Below, piece after piece: positions 8,359-17,331 of a DNA stretch of 44,394 nucleotides. The translations under genes and the position numbers were made by a program. Below the pieces are notes generated by a model. The model made no database searches. It was given only the letters and a program-made list of their open reading frames with translations, and was not told the origin of the DNA. The DNA comes from Peptacetobacter sp900539645 (GTDB lineage Bacteria > Bacillota > Clostridia > Peptostreptococcales > Peptostreptococcaceae), in contig NZ_JBLOUI010000018.1 in assembly GCF_047807365.1 (NCBI RefSeq), positions 1 to 44,394 of the forward strand, written 5' to 3'. Within the stretch, counting starts at the first letter, position 1. Each line of letters begins with the position of its first letter.

Positions 8359-9414
8359 CTACAATTTTGTAGGAATTGAAAAATTAATAGTGAATTTAGT
8401 GTAGTGACCTAAGCTACTATCAACTTCAATAGTTCCATTATGTTCTTCAATTATAGATTTTGCAAGGGGTAGACCAAGTCCAATACCTTGAGTATCCTTA
8501 GAAAATCTACTTCTATAAAATCTCTTAAATATGTGATGTAAATCTTCTGGGTGAATTCCACTTCCATTATCCTTTATAATAATTTGTATTATGGTTGGTA
8601 ATTTTCTCCATTCAACATTGATACTGTTTCCGGATTTTGTATGGTCAAAGGAATTTTTTATAATATTTTCCAATGCCTCAATTATCCAAGATTTATCACA
8701 TAATATTTCCATATCATCTCCAGTAAATGTTAGGGATTTATTCTCGGATTTAGCTCTATATGAGAAGTCATTTTCTATGGAGTACATTATATCAGAAAGA
8801 TTTTCAGAGTTTTTTTCAAAGGATAGTGTATCAGCATCAAGTTTAGTTATTTTAAGCAAGTTTTGTACTAGGTTTTCTATTCTGTCTAATTCTTTTTCTG
8901 ATAGATTTGAAAACTCTTGAATTGTATCAAGTCCATCTGCTTCACCTTGAATTATTCCATTATAAATATTTAAACTAGCAATAGGGGTTTTTAGCTGATG
9001 AGATATATCAGAAATTGTATTCTTCAAAAATACTTTGGACTTTTCTTCATTTTTAACATTTGCATTTAATATTGATACTATTGAATTTATCTCGTGAAAT
9101 AGCCTGTATAGATTTCCCTCGTAATTGCAATCTATTCTAGCATCTTGGTTTCCATTTATATAAGATTGAATCTGTTTGCTTGCATTATTTATAATTTTAT
9201 TCTGTTTTACAAAATATTTATAAATGAGATATATCATAAGTAAGCCCATAATCAAATAATCAGCCATTATAAATAGATAAGTATTTGATTTAATGCTAAA
9301 TAATATAAAAAGAGCAGTTACATTAAATACAATTAGAGTGAAAATAAGTTTTTTAAAAAGAGAAAGCACATCTCTGTCTGATAATATATTCATCATATTT
9401 TGTTTCTTATCCAT
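8359..9414 (-). CDS. Sensor histidine kinase
   Basis: The 351-aa protein has two membrane segments close together (about residues 22-44 and 49-69) with almost no external loop, then a linker, the HisKA box ISDISHQLKTPIASL with the phospho-accepting His, the N box ENIIKNSFDHT, the G1 box DNGSGI, F box and G2 box GIGLGLPLAKSI. The minimal external part suggests signal reading in the membrane or through the transporter, as in BceS-type kinases. Its start overlaps the regulator stop within a few bases (AGGTGATTAA serves as the ribosome site), so it is translated with the regulator. It probably controls the adjacent ABC operon. Confidence 0.92.
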   Translation of the reverse strand: MDKKQNMMNILSDRDVLSLFKKLIFTLIVFNVTALFILFSIKSNTYLFIMADYLIMGLLMIYLIYKYFVKQNKIINNASKQIQSYINGNQDARIDCNYEGNLYRLFHEINSIVSILNANVKNEEKSKVFLKNTISDISHQLKTPIASLNIYNGIIQGEADGLDTIQEFSNLSEKELDRIENLVQNLLKITKLDADTLSFEKNSENLSDIMYSIENDFSYRAKSENKSLTFTGDDMEILCDKSWIIEALENIIKNSFDHTKSGNSINVEWRKLPTIIQIIIKDNGSGIHPEDLHHIFKRFYRSRFSKDTQGIGLGLPLAKSIIEEHNGTIEVDSSLGHYTKFTINFSIPTKL

Positions 9415-9417
9415 AAT

Positions 9418-10104
9418 TTAATCACCTACATTCCATTTATATCCCATTCTTCTTATGGTTACGATATTTGTAGGATTTGAAGGATCATCCTCAATCTTTT
9501 TTCTAAGCCTTCTTATATAAACTGTAAGAGTGCTGTTGTCTATAAAGTCGTTGTTTGAATCCCAAAGTTTTCCTAGTATTTGCTCTTGAGATAGGATAAT
9601 ATTTGGATTTTCCATAAATAAGCAAAGTAATTTATATTCTCCAGAAGTCAAATTTAAAGTTTCTCCGTTTTTTGTAACATCTCCATTTAATAAATTTACA
9701 GAAATTCCATTTGAATTAAGTACGGTATTTTTCTGATTGAAGTCATTACTTCTACGGATAATAGCATTTACTTTTGATAGGAAAACTGCTAATTTAAAGG
9801 GTTTTGTAATGTAATCGTCGGCACCCATATCAAGTCCCATTATTATATCTGTTTCTTCATCAGCAGCTGTTAAAAAAATTATCGGTATTTTTGAATTAAG
9901 TCGTATTTTTTCACATAACTGATATCCAGAACCATCTGGAAGAGAAACATCAAGAATTGCCAAGTCATATTTATTGTTTTGCCATAATTTTTCAGCTTCA
10001 TCTATAGTTCTAGCGTTGTCAACTTCATATCCTTGTTTTTTAAGCGCAAAGGATAATCCACTAATAAGGCTTAAATCATCTTCAACAAAGAAAATTTTAC
10101 TCAT
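9418..10104 (-). CDS. OmpR-family response regulator
   Basis: The 228-aa protein has a receiver domain (acidic pair EDD near residue 8, phospho-acceptor Asp in LAILDVSLPDGSG near residue 52, conserved Lys in YITKPF near 101) and a C-terminal winged helix ending VTIRRMGYKWNV. It starts at ATG 10104 after AGGAGG and is the first gene of the kinase-ATPase-permease operon, behind a clear sigma-A type promoter at 10138-10166. Confidence 0.93.
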   Translation of the reverse strand: MSKIFFVEDDLSLISGLSFALKKQGYEVDNARTIDEAEKLWQNNKYDLAILDVSLPDGSGYQLCEKIRLNSKIPIIFLTAADEETDIIMGLDMGADDYITKPFKLAVFLSKVNAIIRRSNDFNQKNTVLNSNGISVNLLNGDVTKNGETLNLTSGEYKLLCLFMENPNIILSQEQILGKLWDSNNDFIDNSTLTVYIRRLRKKIEDDPSNPTNIVTIRRMGYKWNVGD

Positions 10105-10137
10105 AAAAATTCCTCCTAAATATTTATTAATGATTTT

Positions 10138-10166
10138 ATTATATACTTGAAAAAATTATTAAACAA
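10138..10166 (-). promoter_or_regulatory. Promoter of the regulator-kinase-ABC operon
   Basis: Read on the minus strand: TTGTTT (10161-10166), a 17-base spacer and TATAAT (10138-10143), 34 bases upstream of the response regulator start. Confidence 0.65.
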
Positions 10167-10233
10167 TAAAGCAGACTAAAAAGAAGGATTTTCTATAAAC
10201 ATATAGAAAATTAACAACAAGGTGGTGATATTC

Positions 10234-10275
10234 ATGAAAAAATATCACTTTATTCTTATGGATGTAAGTGGATAA
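10234..10275 (+). CDS. Possible 13-residue peptide MKKYHFILMDVSG
   Basis: A strong ribosome site AAGGTGGTGA lies seven bases before an ATG that opens a 13-codon frame ending in TAA. A small hairpin (TTCTATA with TATAGAA, near 10191-10208) precedes it. It sits in the divergent gap between two peptide-resistance-type loci, upstream of a membrane protein gene. It could be a leader peptide, a signal peptide fragment or the frame remains of a longer gene. Nothing but the ribosome site supports it. Confidence 0.35.
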   Translation: MKKYHFILMDVSG

Positions 10276-10336
10276 AGAAGATTCTGGATAACTAGAATAG
10301 CAATATAACTATAAAGATACAATGTGAGGAAAATTT

Positions 10337-11071
10337 ATGAATAAAAATAATGAATTTAAAGAAAATGATTTAACAGATGAAGCTAAAAAAGGAAAAAGAC
10401 TATTTATAATAGCGATACTTTGCTTTTTAATAGCATTTGGATTTATACTTTGGGCTGCAATAGTTCAAGACAATAATGTAAAAAATAGCGATATAATTGG
10501 GATTGTTGGATTTTTAGGATTTGGTGTAGCTTCTGTAATTGTAATGATAAAAGCATTTCCTCTAATTCTATTGTATGAAAGCGATAGAGTATGGAATGAA
10601 TACGAGCAAAAGGAATTATATAAAATAAGCTTTGTAAATAGAAATACATTAGAAGAAAAATTAATAAATAAAAAATTTAAGCCGTATAACGGATACTATA
10701 AAAGAAAGAAGTTTAGCTTTTTAAAGGACTCTATTACATATTACTTTAGATTTGTAGATACAAAAACAGTAAGTGGATGTGCAAAACGAGAGGTAAATGC
10801 ATTTAAAAAAATTCATAAAAAAGAAAGAACAAGCTGTCTTTGTTTATTTGCATGTTTAGATGGATTAACTGACAGAGATTTACAAAATGTCAAGGATATT
10901 GGTAAAAAGTATATCGTACATGAAAATGTTCTAGATCCTCATCTGCGGGAAAATTATATAGTTGTCGCAGTAGATAAAACTACGGGAGAAGGGTATTTCA
11001 TGGATATAGGAAAGAAACATAGAATATCTATATATCATCATGGATGCAAAATGATTAAAAAAATTTTATAA
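10337..11071 (+). CDS. Membrane protein of unknown function
   Basis: The 244-aa protein has a charged N terminus, two membrane segments (about residues 24-44 and 53-75), and a cytoplasmic remainder of about 165 residues. The soluble part contains a YESDRVWNEYEQ stretch, a cysteine cluster TSCLCLFACLDGL and TTGEGYFMDIGK. I do not recognise the family. It starts at ATG 10337 after GAGGAAAA, and is followed by a strong terminator, so it is probably a single-gene unit (perhaps with the 13-codon ORF upstream). Confidence 0.75.
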   Translation: MNKNNEFKENDLTDEAKKGKRLFIIAILCFLIAFGFILWAAIVQDNNVKNSDIIGIVGFLGFGVASVIVMIKAFPLILLYESDRVWNEYEQKELYKISFVNRNTLEEKLINKKFKPYNGYYKRKKFSFLKDSITYYFRFVDTKTVSGCAKREVNAFKKIHKKERTSCLCLFACLDGLTDRDLQNVKDIGKKYIVHENVLDPHLRENYIVVAVDKTTGEGYFMDIGKKHRISIYHHGCKMIKKIL

Positions 11072-11087
11072 AACTTTAAAATATGGA

Positions 11088-11136
11088 AATACTGTTGCAT
11101 TAATAATTAATATTTTGCAGCAGTATTTTTTTATTT
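11088..11136 (+). terminator. Rho-independent terminator
   Basis: AATACTGTTGCA (11088-11099) pairs with TGCAGCAGTATT (11116-11127) and is followed by a long T run. Confidence 0.8.
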
Positions 11137-11211
11137 TGTTATAATTTGGTTATTTTTTATTGATACTATCTAATCAAATAAAAGATATAAAATTTTGAAA
11201 GGATGGTATAT

Positions 11212-11913
11212 ATGAAAGAATTAATATTAGAAACAAAAAATTTATCAAAAGAATATAAAAATCAAAAGGCGGTAGACAAAGTTTCGTTAAACATAGAAAG
11301 AAATACAATATATGGTTTATTAGGACCAAATGGAGCAGGAAAGTCTACAATTTTAAAAATGATTGTTGGTTTATTAAAGCCTACAGATGGAGAAATAATT
11401 TTTAATGGAAATATATTGGAAAGAAAAGATTTAAAATATATAGGTTCATTAATAGAGTCGCCAGCACTTTATGGGAATTTAACGGCAGAAGAAAATCTTA
11501 CAGTATATACAAAACTACTCGGTATACCTAAAACTAGAATAAAAGAAGTTTTAGATATTGTAGATTTGAAAAATACAGGTAAAAAAAGAGCTTCTCAGTT
11601 TTCGATGGGAATGAAGCAGCGATTAGGGATAGCAATAGCTCTTTTAAATAATCCAAAATTATTAATCTTAGATGAACCAACAAATGGTCTGGATCCATTT
11701 GGAATACAGGAACTTAGAAATCTTATATCTTCTTTTCCTAAAAAGGGGATAACAGTTATATTATCAAGTCACATACTTTCTGAAGTATCTCAAGTTGTGG
11801 ATAAAATAGCAATAATAAACGAGGGAAAGTTACTTTTTGAAGGAATGCCAGATAAGGATGAAAATTTAGAAGAGTTCTTTACAAATACAATAGTAAAAAA
11901 TAAAAATATGTAA
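11212..11913 (+). CDS. cprA: Lantibiotic-immunity type ABC ATPase (LanF/CprA-like)
   Basis: The 233-aa ATPase has Walker A GPNGAGKST, signature FSMGMKQRLGIA, Walker B LLILDEPTNGLDPFG and switch His in SSHILSEV. The GLIESPALYGNLTAEENL region is typical of bacitracin/lantibiotic self-protection ATPases (BcrA, NisF, EpiF). The gene order ATPase, permease, permease, regulator, kinase resembles the cpr cationic-peptide-resistance locus of Clostridioides difficile; the symbol is by analogy. The ATG at 11212 lies seven bases after AAAGG; the ATG at 11203 overlaps that site. Role: energises export of cationic peptides from the membrane. No peptide precursor or modification genes are adjacent. Confidence 0.88.
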   Translation: MKELILETKNLSKEYKNQKAVDKVSLNIERNTIYGLLGPNGAGKSTILKMIVGLLKPTDGEIIFNGNILERKDLKYIGSLIESPALYGNLTAEENLTVYTKLLGIPKTRIKEVLDIVDLKNTGKKRASQFSMGMKQRLGIAIALLNNPKLLILDEPTNGLDPFGIQELRNLISSFPKKGITVILSSHILSEVSQVVDKIAIINEGKLLFEGMPDKDENLEEFFTNTIVKNKNM

Positions 11914-11929
11914 ATAAAGGAGATTTATT

Positions 11930-12709
11930 ATGAATAGAATAGAAGCAGAAATATTAAAGTATAAAAAAACTATGATATCAAAATTAATATTGATTATACC
12001 TATATTTTTCGCAGTTTTTTCCATGGTAGTGCAAATAATAATTTCTGAAAATCCAGGAATTAAATTAGATATGGCATCAAAAGAGAGTTGGAAGATGTTT
12101 TTGACATTATCATTTAACTTTTGGTCTTTTATATTTATTCCTATGATATCAGCTCTTTTGGCAGGATTAGTTGCAAATCAAGAAAAGAAAGTAGGAAATT
12201 ACAGAGCACTTTGTTGCCATGAGATTAGACCTTTAAAAATTTGGTTCTATAAGATAATAGGGATGGTAGTATATATGCTAATTGCAACAATAGTATTTAT
12301 AGCAGTAGAAGTAGTAGCAGGTTCAATGAGTGCTGTAGGAAATATCTCGTTTATAAAAATATTAGTAGCTGCAATAGCTTGTTTTTTAGTATCAATATCA
12401 ATTTTACCAATACAATTATTCTTTGCTACAAATTTTGGAATGATTATAAATTTAGCTGTGGGATTTGTCGGAATGTTAAGTGGTGTATTAATGGCTCCTG
12501 AAAAGTATTGGATACTTAATCCTTACTCATGGGCAACTAGACTTATGTGTCCATTGATAGGAGTTCATCCAAATGGGATAGCATTAAATCAAGGAGATCC
12601 ACTATTGAATGGTGATGTAATTGGAATAGGGATTATCCTTTCTATGATAAGTTTTTCTATATTATTATTTATAACTGGAAAATTATTTGAGAAAAAGGAA
12701 TTTAGATAA
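11930..12709 (+). CDS. cprB: Lantibiotic-immunity type ABC permease (LanE/CprB-like)
   Basis: The 259-aa protein has about six membrane segments: near residues 17-38, 60-82 (FNFWSFIFIPMISALLAG), 103-126, 138-157, 170-190 and 230-250. The FIFIPMISALLAGLVANQE region and a late SWATRLMCPL stretch are typical of the MutE/EpiE permease family. It begins after AAAGGAG 17 bases behind the ATPase gene and is followed 20 bases on by its partner permease. Confidence 0.87.
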   Translation: MNRIEAEILKYKKTMISKLILIIPIFFAVFSMVVQIIISENPGIKLDMASKESWKMFLTLSFNFWSFIFIPMISALLAGLVANQEKKVGNYRALCCHEIRPLKIWFYKIIGMVVYMLIATIVFIAVEVVAGSMSAVGNISFIKILVAAIACFLVSISILPIQLFFATNFGMIINLAVGFVGMLSGVLMAPEKYWILNPYSWATRLMCPLIGVHPNGIALNQGDPLLNGDVIGIGIILSMISFSILLFITGKLFEKKEFR

Positions 12710-12729
12710 GGTACAAAAGGAGAGAAAAA

Positions 12730-13494
12730 ATGATTAGTTTTTTAGAGGTTGAATGGTTAAAAACAAAAAGAAGTTTGATAAGGTGGATTGTATTTTTATC
12801 TCCAATAATTATCTCTGGATGTGCAGTATCATATCTAATATACAGAAAAGATATTTCAAACTACACTATCTATCAAAGTTTCTTTTCTATATGGTCTGCA
12901 TGTATAATTCCGATTGGAGTTGGGATTATCACTGGATACCTAATATACGAAGAAAATTTATCTAATAGTTTTAATATAATACTTAGTAATGGGATAAATA
13001 GAAAAAAATTTTACTTGGCGAAATTTTTATTTTCAATTATTGCACAGGCTGTGTGTACATTTTTAGCTGTAATTATACTATGCTTGGGAATGAATGTATT
13101 AAATTCTAATAATCTAGATATAGCTTTATTTTTAAAAGCAAGTCTATTCAGCATTATAGGAACTCTGCCAATTATGGCAATACATTTAATAATAAGCTTT
13201 ATATTTGGGATGGGAGCATCTATTGGAGCTGGAATATGTGGCTTTTTAGTAGCAACTTTAATTGGAACAACAGCTATAGGAGATAATATTTGGATGTTTG
13301 TACCCTGGTCTTATCCTGTAAAAATGAGTATGATTCCTTATATATTACAAATGAATAATACGGAACTATTAGCACAAATACAGAGTCAAATAAATTTATT
13401 ATTTTTATTGAGTATAATTTTAAGTGCAATATTCTTAATAGTCGGTGTTATTTGGTATAATAATTGTGAAATAAGAGATAATCGAGGTGACTAA
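12730..13494 (+). CDS. cprC: Lantibiotic-immunity type ABC permease (LanG/CprC-like)
   Basis: The 254-aa protein has six membrane segments and the family's N terminus (MISFLEVEWLKTKRS). It pairs with the preceding permease to form the membrane part of the transporter. ATG 12730 follows AAAGGAGAG. Its stop codon overlaps the ribosome site of the response regulator gene (GAGGTGACTAA), which couples the transporter to its regulators. Confidence 0.87.
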   Translation: MISFLEVEWLKTKRSLIRWIVFLSPIIISGCAVSYLIYRKDISNYTIYQSFFSIWSACIIPIGVGIITGYLIYEENLSNSFNIILSNGINRKKFYLAKFLFSIIAQAVCTFLAVIILCLGMNVLNSNNLDIALFLKASLFSIIGTLPIMAIHLIISFIFGMGASIGAGICGFLVATLIGTTAIGDNIWMFVPWSYPVKMSMIPYILQMNNTELLAQIQSQINLLFLLSIILSAIFLIVGVIWYNNCEIRDNRGD

Positions 13495-13495
13495 A

Positions 13496-14188
13496 TTGAG
13501 TACAATTTTAATTATAGATGATGAAAAAGATTTAGTTAAATTATTGGGAAAAAAGATAAAAGACAATGGTCATGAAGTACTTGTAGCATTTGATGGAGAA
13601 GAAGGTATAGAAAAATCAAAGTTAAATCCAGATTTAATTCTTTTAGATATAATGATGCCAAAGATAGACGGATTTGAGGTATGCCAAAAGATAAGAGATA
13701 ATGTTGTTTGCCCAATTATATTTTTGAGTGCAAGACAAAGCGAAACAGACAAGATAAGGGGATTTAATCTAGGTGGAGATGATTATATTACAAAACCATT
13801 TGGACTTAGAGAACTATTAGCAAAAATAGAGGCAAATTTAAGAAGAGAAAAAAGATCTCAATATTTGAATGAAGAAAATAAAAGAAGAAAGCTATACTTT
13901 GGGAATTTATCTTTAGATATAAAAGATAGAGTGGTTGAAGTTTGTGGTAAAGATATTCCTCTTACAAAGACAGAGTATGAAATTGTAGAGCTATTGGCAT
14001 TAAATGCAGGACAAGTATTCACAAAAGAGCAGATTTATGAAAAAGTTTGGGGATATGATAAGGACGGAGATAATACAACAGTTGTTGAGATGATAAAAAA
14101 GATAAGAAGAAAATTCTCTACCATAAATGATACAGAACAGTATATATCTACAGTGTGGGGAATAGGATATAAATGGAATAAAAGGTGA
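13496..14188 (+). CDS. cprR: OmpR-family response regulator (CprR/SpaR-like)
   Basis: The 230-aa protein has a receiver domain (IIDDEKD at the start, phospho-acceptor Asp in LILLDIMMPKIDG, Lys in YITKPFG) and a winged-helix domain ending STVWGIGYKWNKR. I prefer the TTG at 13496, five bases behind GAGGTGA; the GTG at 13487 lies inside that site. It is in one operon with the transporter and the kinase, as in cpr and in lantibiotic regulation systems such as spaRK. Confidence 0.88.
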   Translation: MSTILIIDDEKDLVKLLGKKIKDNGHEVLVAFDGEEGIEKSKLNPDLILLDIMMPKIDGFEVCQKIRDNVVCPIIFLSARQSETDKIRGFNLGGDDYITKPFGLRELLAKIEANLRREKRSQYLNEENKRRKLYFGNLSLDIKDRVVEVCGKDIPLTKTEYEIVELLALNAGQVFTKEQIYEKVWGYDKDGDNTTVVEMIKKIRRKFSTINDTEQYISTVWGIGYKWNKR

Positions 14189-14193
14189 AAAAT

Positions 14194-15639
14194 ATGATAA
14201 ATAGCGCATTAGATAATTCAATAAAAAAGAGAAAATCATTAGCAGCTACGTTTAGACGCTCATTTGTACTTATAGTAGTGTTTAGCTTAATTTCAACAAT
14301 AATTACATATCTGTTATCTATGTTATTGTTTAATTTTGCTCTTAATTCAGAGAAAATAAATCCAGCTAATTATTATGAAAATAAGATTCCAGCCATTGAA
14401 AAATATGTAGAGTCTAATGGAATAGATGTTTTAAAAAGGGATAGCGAAACGGAATTAAAGAATATTGTAAAAGGATATGATTTTTTCTATCAAGTTGTAG
14501 ATATAAATAATGAAGAAAAGTATACAAATTTTGATAAGAAAGTGTTTAATGATAAGAGTGAATTTCAGAAATCAATTAATAAGACAATTCTAAAAAATAA
14601 TTATTATGTAAATAGTATTCCTATATTTAATAAAGAAGGAAAATTAGAGGGTGCTGTTTTGATAATGTATAAAATCAGCTTGATTGCAGCTAATAGCAAT
14701 AAAATTCTCCTAAGATTTATTAGTATATTTATAATATTAGTTCCATTTTTATACATTATTTTATTCACTATTATCCTATCTAAAAGAATTGCTAAGAAAA
14801 TTTCAAGGCCAATAAATATTTTGGTCGATGGGACAAATAAGATAAAAGAAAAGAATCTAGATTTTGATCTTGATTACGACGAAGATGATGAGCTTGGAGA
14901 TTTGTGTAAGGCATTTTCGGATATGAAGGATGAGTTAAAGGATTCTTTATCAAAGCAATGGCAACTTGAACAGGATAGAGTAGAAATGGTATCTTCATTG
15001 GCTCATGATTTAAAATCTCCACTGTCTATTATAAAAATTTATTCTGAAGCGATATTAGATGATAACAATATAAACGATGATACAAAAGAGTATATTGAGG
15101 TTATAGAAAAAAATATAGATAAGAGTATATCTCTAGTCCAGCAAATGCAGTACACTTCGGAAATAGATAATTCCAAATTAGAGATAAAAGAATTAGAAAT
15201 TAATATAAGAGAATTTTTGGAAGAGAAAATAGAGGAATATAAATTGAAAGCAAATCAAAAGAAGGCGAGTGTTGGTTTGTGTGTAAGTACGGATGTACCA
15301 GAAGTAATTAATGTAGATGTAGAAAAGCTTGAGAGAATATTGGATAATGTAGTATCAAATAGTATTCAATATATAGATTTTGGTGGAAAAGTAGAAGTAA
15401 GTGCTCGTTTTGAAAATGATAAAATAATTTATTGTGTAATTGATGATGGAGTAGGATTTGATAAGGAAGATATCGATAAAGCTTTTGATAAATTTTATCG
15501 TGGTGACAAAGCTAGACAAGGTGTACACTCTGGACTAGGGTTGTATATTTCAAAGCAGTTATGTGAGATTTTAGGCGGAGAAATAAAAATATTTAATGTA
15601 GAAAAAGGTAGTAAAATAGAATTTTCTCATAAAATATAA
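14194..15639 (+). CDS. cprK: Sensor histidine kinase (CprK/SpaK-like)
   Basis: The 481-aa protein has a membrane segment near residues 20-43, an extracellular sensor domain of about 120 residues, a second segment near 168-190, a HAMP domain (SRPINILVDGTNKI), the His box VSSLAHDLKSPLSIIKIY, N box DNVVSNSIQYI, and ATP-binding DDGVGF and HSGLGLYISKQL. The sensor domain is larger than in BceS-type kinases, fitting direct detection of peptide at the outer face. ATG 14194 follows AAGGTGA, which overlaps the regulator stop. Likely signal: a cationic antimicrobial peptide (inference). Confidence 0.9.
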   Translation: MINSALDNSIKKRKSLAATFRRSFVLIVVFSLISTIITYLLSMLLFNFALNSEKINPANYYENKIPAIEKYVESNGIDVLKRDSETELKNIVKGYDFFYQVVDINNEEKYTNFDKKVFNDKSEFQKSINKTILKNNYYVNSIPIFNKEGKLEGAVLIMYKISLIAANSNKILLRFISIFIILVPFLYIILFTIILSKRIAKKISRPINILVDGTNKIKEKNLDFDLDYDEDDELGDLCKAFSDMKDELKDSLSKQWQLEQDRVEMVSSLAHDLKSPLSIIKIYSEAILDDNNINDDTKEYIEVIEKNIDKSISLVQQMQYTSEIDNSKLEIKELEINIREFLEEKIEEYKLKANQKKASVGLCVSTDVPEVINVDVEKLERILDNVVSNSIQYIDFGGKVEVSARFENDKIIYCVIDDGVGFDKEDIDKAFDKFYRGDKARQGVHSGLGLYISKQLCEILGGEIKIFNVEKGSKIEFSHKI

Positions 15640-15670
15640 GATTTTATAAGAAAATGTGTTGTAAAAAAAT

Positions 15671-15699
15671 TTGTTATATCTCTAAAAATTAACTATAAT
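15671..15699 (+). promoter_or_regulatory. Promoter of the MATE gene
   Basis: TTGTTA (15671-15676), a 17-base spacer and TATAAT (15694-15699), 35 bases before the ATG. Confidence 0.65.
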
Positions 15700-15733
15700 A
15701 GTAACTGGAGAAATTTCAATTAGGAGGGATATA

Positions 15734-17134
15734 ATGGATTTAAAAAATACAGAAGGATTAGAAACTAAGGAAGCCACCACAGTAGCACAATCCAAAGAAA
15801 ATAAAAATCTAATGACGGAGGGAAATATTCTTAAAACGATACTAGTATTTTCAATTCCGTTGATACTTGGAAATCTGCTTCAGCAGATGTACAACACAGT
15901 CGATTCTATAATCGTTGGTAACTATGTAGGAAAGAATGCACTAGCAGCTGTAGGATCGAGTTCTCCTTTAATATTCTTATTAATTGCATTTGGACAAGGT
16001 ATATCAGTAGGTTCAGGGGTAATAGTTTCTCAAGCCATAGGTGCAAATAATAAAAAAGATATTCAGTTATCAGTTCATACATCTTTAGCGATATCAGTTA
16101 TTTTAGGTGTTATATTATCTGTTTTAGGATTTATTTTCACACCACAGTTATTAAAAATGATGAATACTCCAGCAGAAGTTATGGTAGAATCAGTAAAATA
16201 TTTAAGATTGTATTCAATAGGACTTGTATTTAATATTATTTACAATATGGAAGCTGGTATTTTAAATTCAGTAGGTAATTCAAAACGTTCATTATTATAC
16301 TTAGGAATTGCTTCATCAATAAATATCGTATTGGATTTAATTTTTATAAGAGGTTTAGGCTGGGGAGTAGAAGGAGCTGCAATAGCTACAAATATCAGCC
16401 AGGCAATAGCTTTTATAGTAACACTAATATATTTAATGAGGGTAAATGCAAACTATAAGGTAACTCTTTCAAAAATAAAAATGCACAAAAGTGTTGCAAA
16501 AAGACTGATAAAGGTAGGACTTCCAACAGGGATACAAAATATGATGATATCACTTTCAAACGTGTTAATTCAGTCTAGTATAAATGTGTTTGGACCTATT
16601 GCAATGGCAGGATTTAGTGCATATTTAAAAATAGATGGGTTCAATATATTGCCTGTTTTAAGTTTCAGTATGGCAAGCACTACATTTACAGGTCAAAACT
16701 ACGGTGCTGGAAAAATGGATCGTGTTAAAAAAGGAATGTGGCTTACATTAGTAATGTCGATAATTTATACTATATTAACAGGCATATTGTTGTTAGAGTT
16801 TGATAATCAAGTTATACGGTTATTCTCACAAGAAAGGGATGTAATAGAAGCAGGAGTAAGAGCTATGAAATATTTCTGCCCATTCTATATGTTCTTAGGA
16901 ATACTACATTCACTAGCAGGAACAGTAAGAGGTTTAGGAAAAACTGTTCCACCGATGATAATTATATTTATATCATTATGTCTGTTTAGGGTTATTTGTA
17001 TATTATATGTAATACCAATGACTAGTATAGATTATGTATATGTACTTTATCCAATATCTTGGTTAATAGGTGCTATATTAATGGTAGCTTACTTTATAAA
17101 ATCAAAACCATTCAAGAAAAAAACTACAATATAA
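15734..17134 (+). CDS. MATE-family multidrug/cation antiporter
   Basis: The 466-aa protein has twelve predicted membrane segments in two homologous halves. MATE hallmarks are the first-helix stretch SIPLILGNLLQQMYNTVDSIIVGNYVG and the matching second-half motif (VGLPTGIQNMMISLSNVLIQ). It starts with a polar 30-residue N terminus at ATG 15734 after AGGAGG and has its own promoter. It likely exports drugs or metabolites with Na+ or H+. Substrate cannot be told. Confidence 0.9.
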   Translation: MDLKNTEGLETKEATTVAQSKENKNLMTEGNILKTILVFSIPLILGNLLQQMYNTVDSIIVGNYVGKNALAAVGSSSPLIFLLIAFGQGISVGSGVIVSQAIGANNKKDIQLSVHTSLAISVILGVILSVLGFIFTPQLLKMMNTPAEVMVESVKYLRLYSIGLVFNIIYNMEAGILNSVGNSKRSLLYLGIASSINIVLDLIFIRGLGWGVEGAAIATNISQAIAFIVTLIYLMRVNANYKVTLSKIKMHKSVAKRLIKVGLPTGIQNMMISLSNVLIQSSINVFGPIAMAGFSAYLKIDGFNILPVLSFSMASTTFTGQNYGAGKMDRVKKGMWLTLVMSIIYTILTGILLLEFDNQVIRLFSQERDVIEAGVRAMKYFCPFYMFLGILHSLAGTVRGLGKTVPPMIIIFISLCLFRVICILYVIPMTSIDYVYVLYPISWLIGAILMVAYFIKSKPFKKKTTI

Positions 17135-17331
17135 ATTTGCTACTAAAAAAGAGTGAATAAATCAAAATTTATACGTTAATAACTCTCGGGGATTGAAGTC
17201 ATAGACAAACTCCTCTCCAGGCAATCAAGTTGCATTGTCGAGTTCGTTTTGTCTATGACCTTCAATCTACCAAGTTAGCTATTATCTCTATAAATTTTGA
17301 TTTTATCCACTTTTTTAGTTAGTAAATTTTA
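17135..17331. repeat. Long-hairpin intergenic repeat, copy B (MITE-like)
   Basis: Terminal inverted repeats (left ACTAAAAAAGAGTGAATAAA then ATCAAAATTTAT to 17172; right ATAAATTTTGAT at 17290 then TTTATCCACTTTTTTAGTTAGT) enclose a second arm pair (GATTGAAGTCATAGACAAAC 17191-17210 with GTTTTGTCTATGAC...TTCAATC 17246-17267) and the core CTCTCCAGGC (17213-17222)...ATTGTCGA (17234-17241). Copy D near 34088 shares both the terminal sequences and the ATAGACAAACTCCTCTCCAGGC arm. It fills the gap between two convergent genes and touches the stop codon of the right one. It probably acts as a terminator, whatever its origin. Confidence 0.8.
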
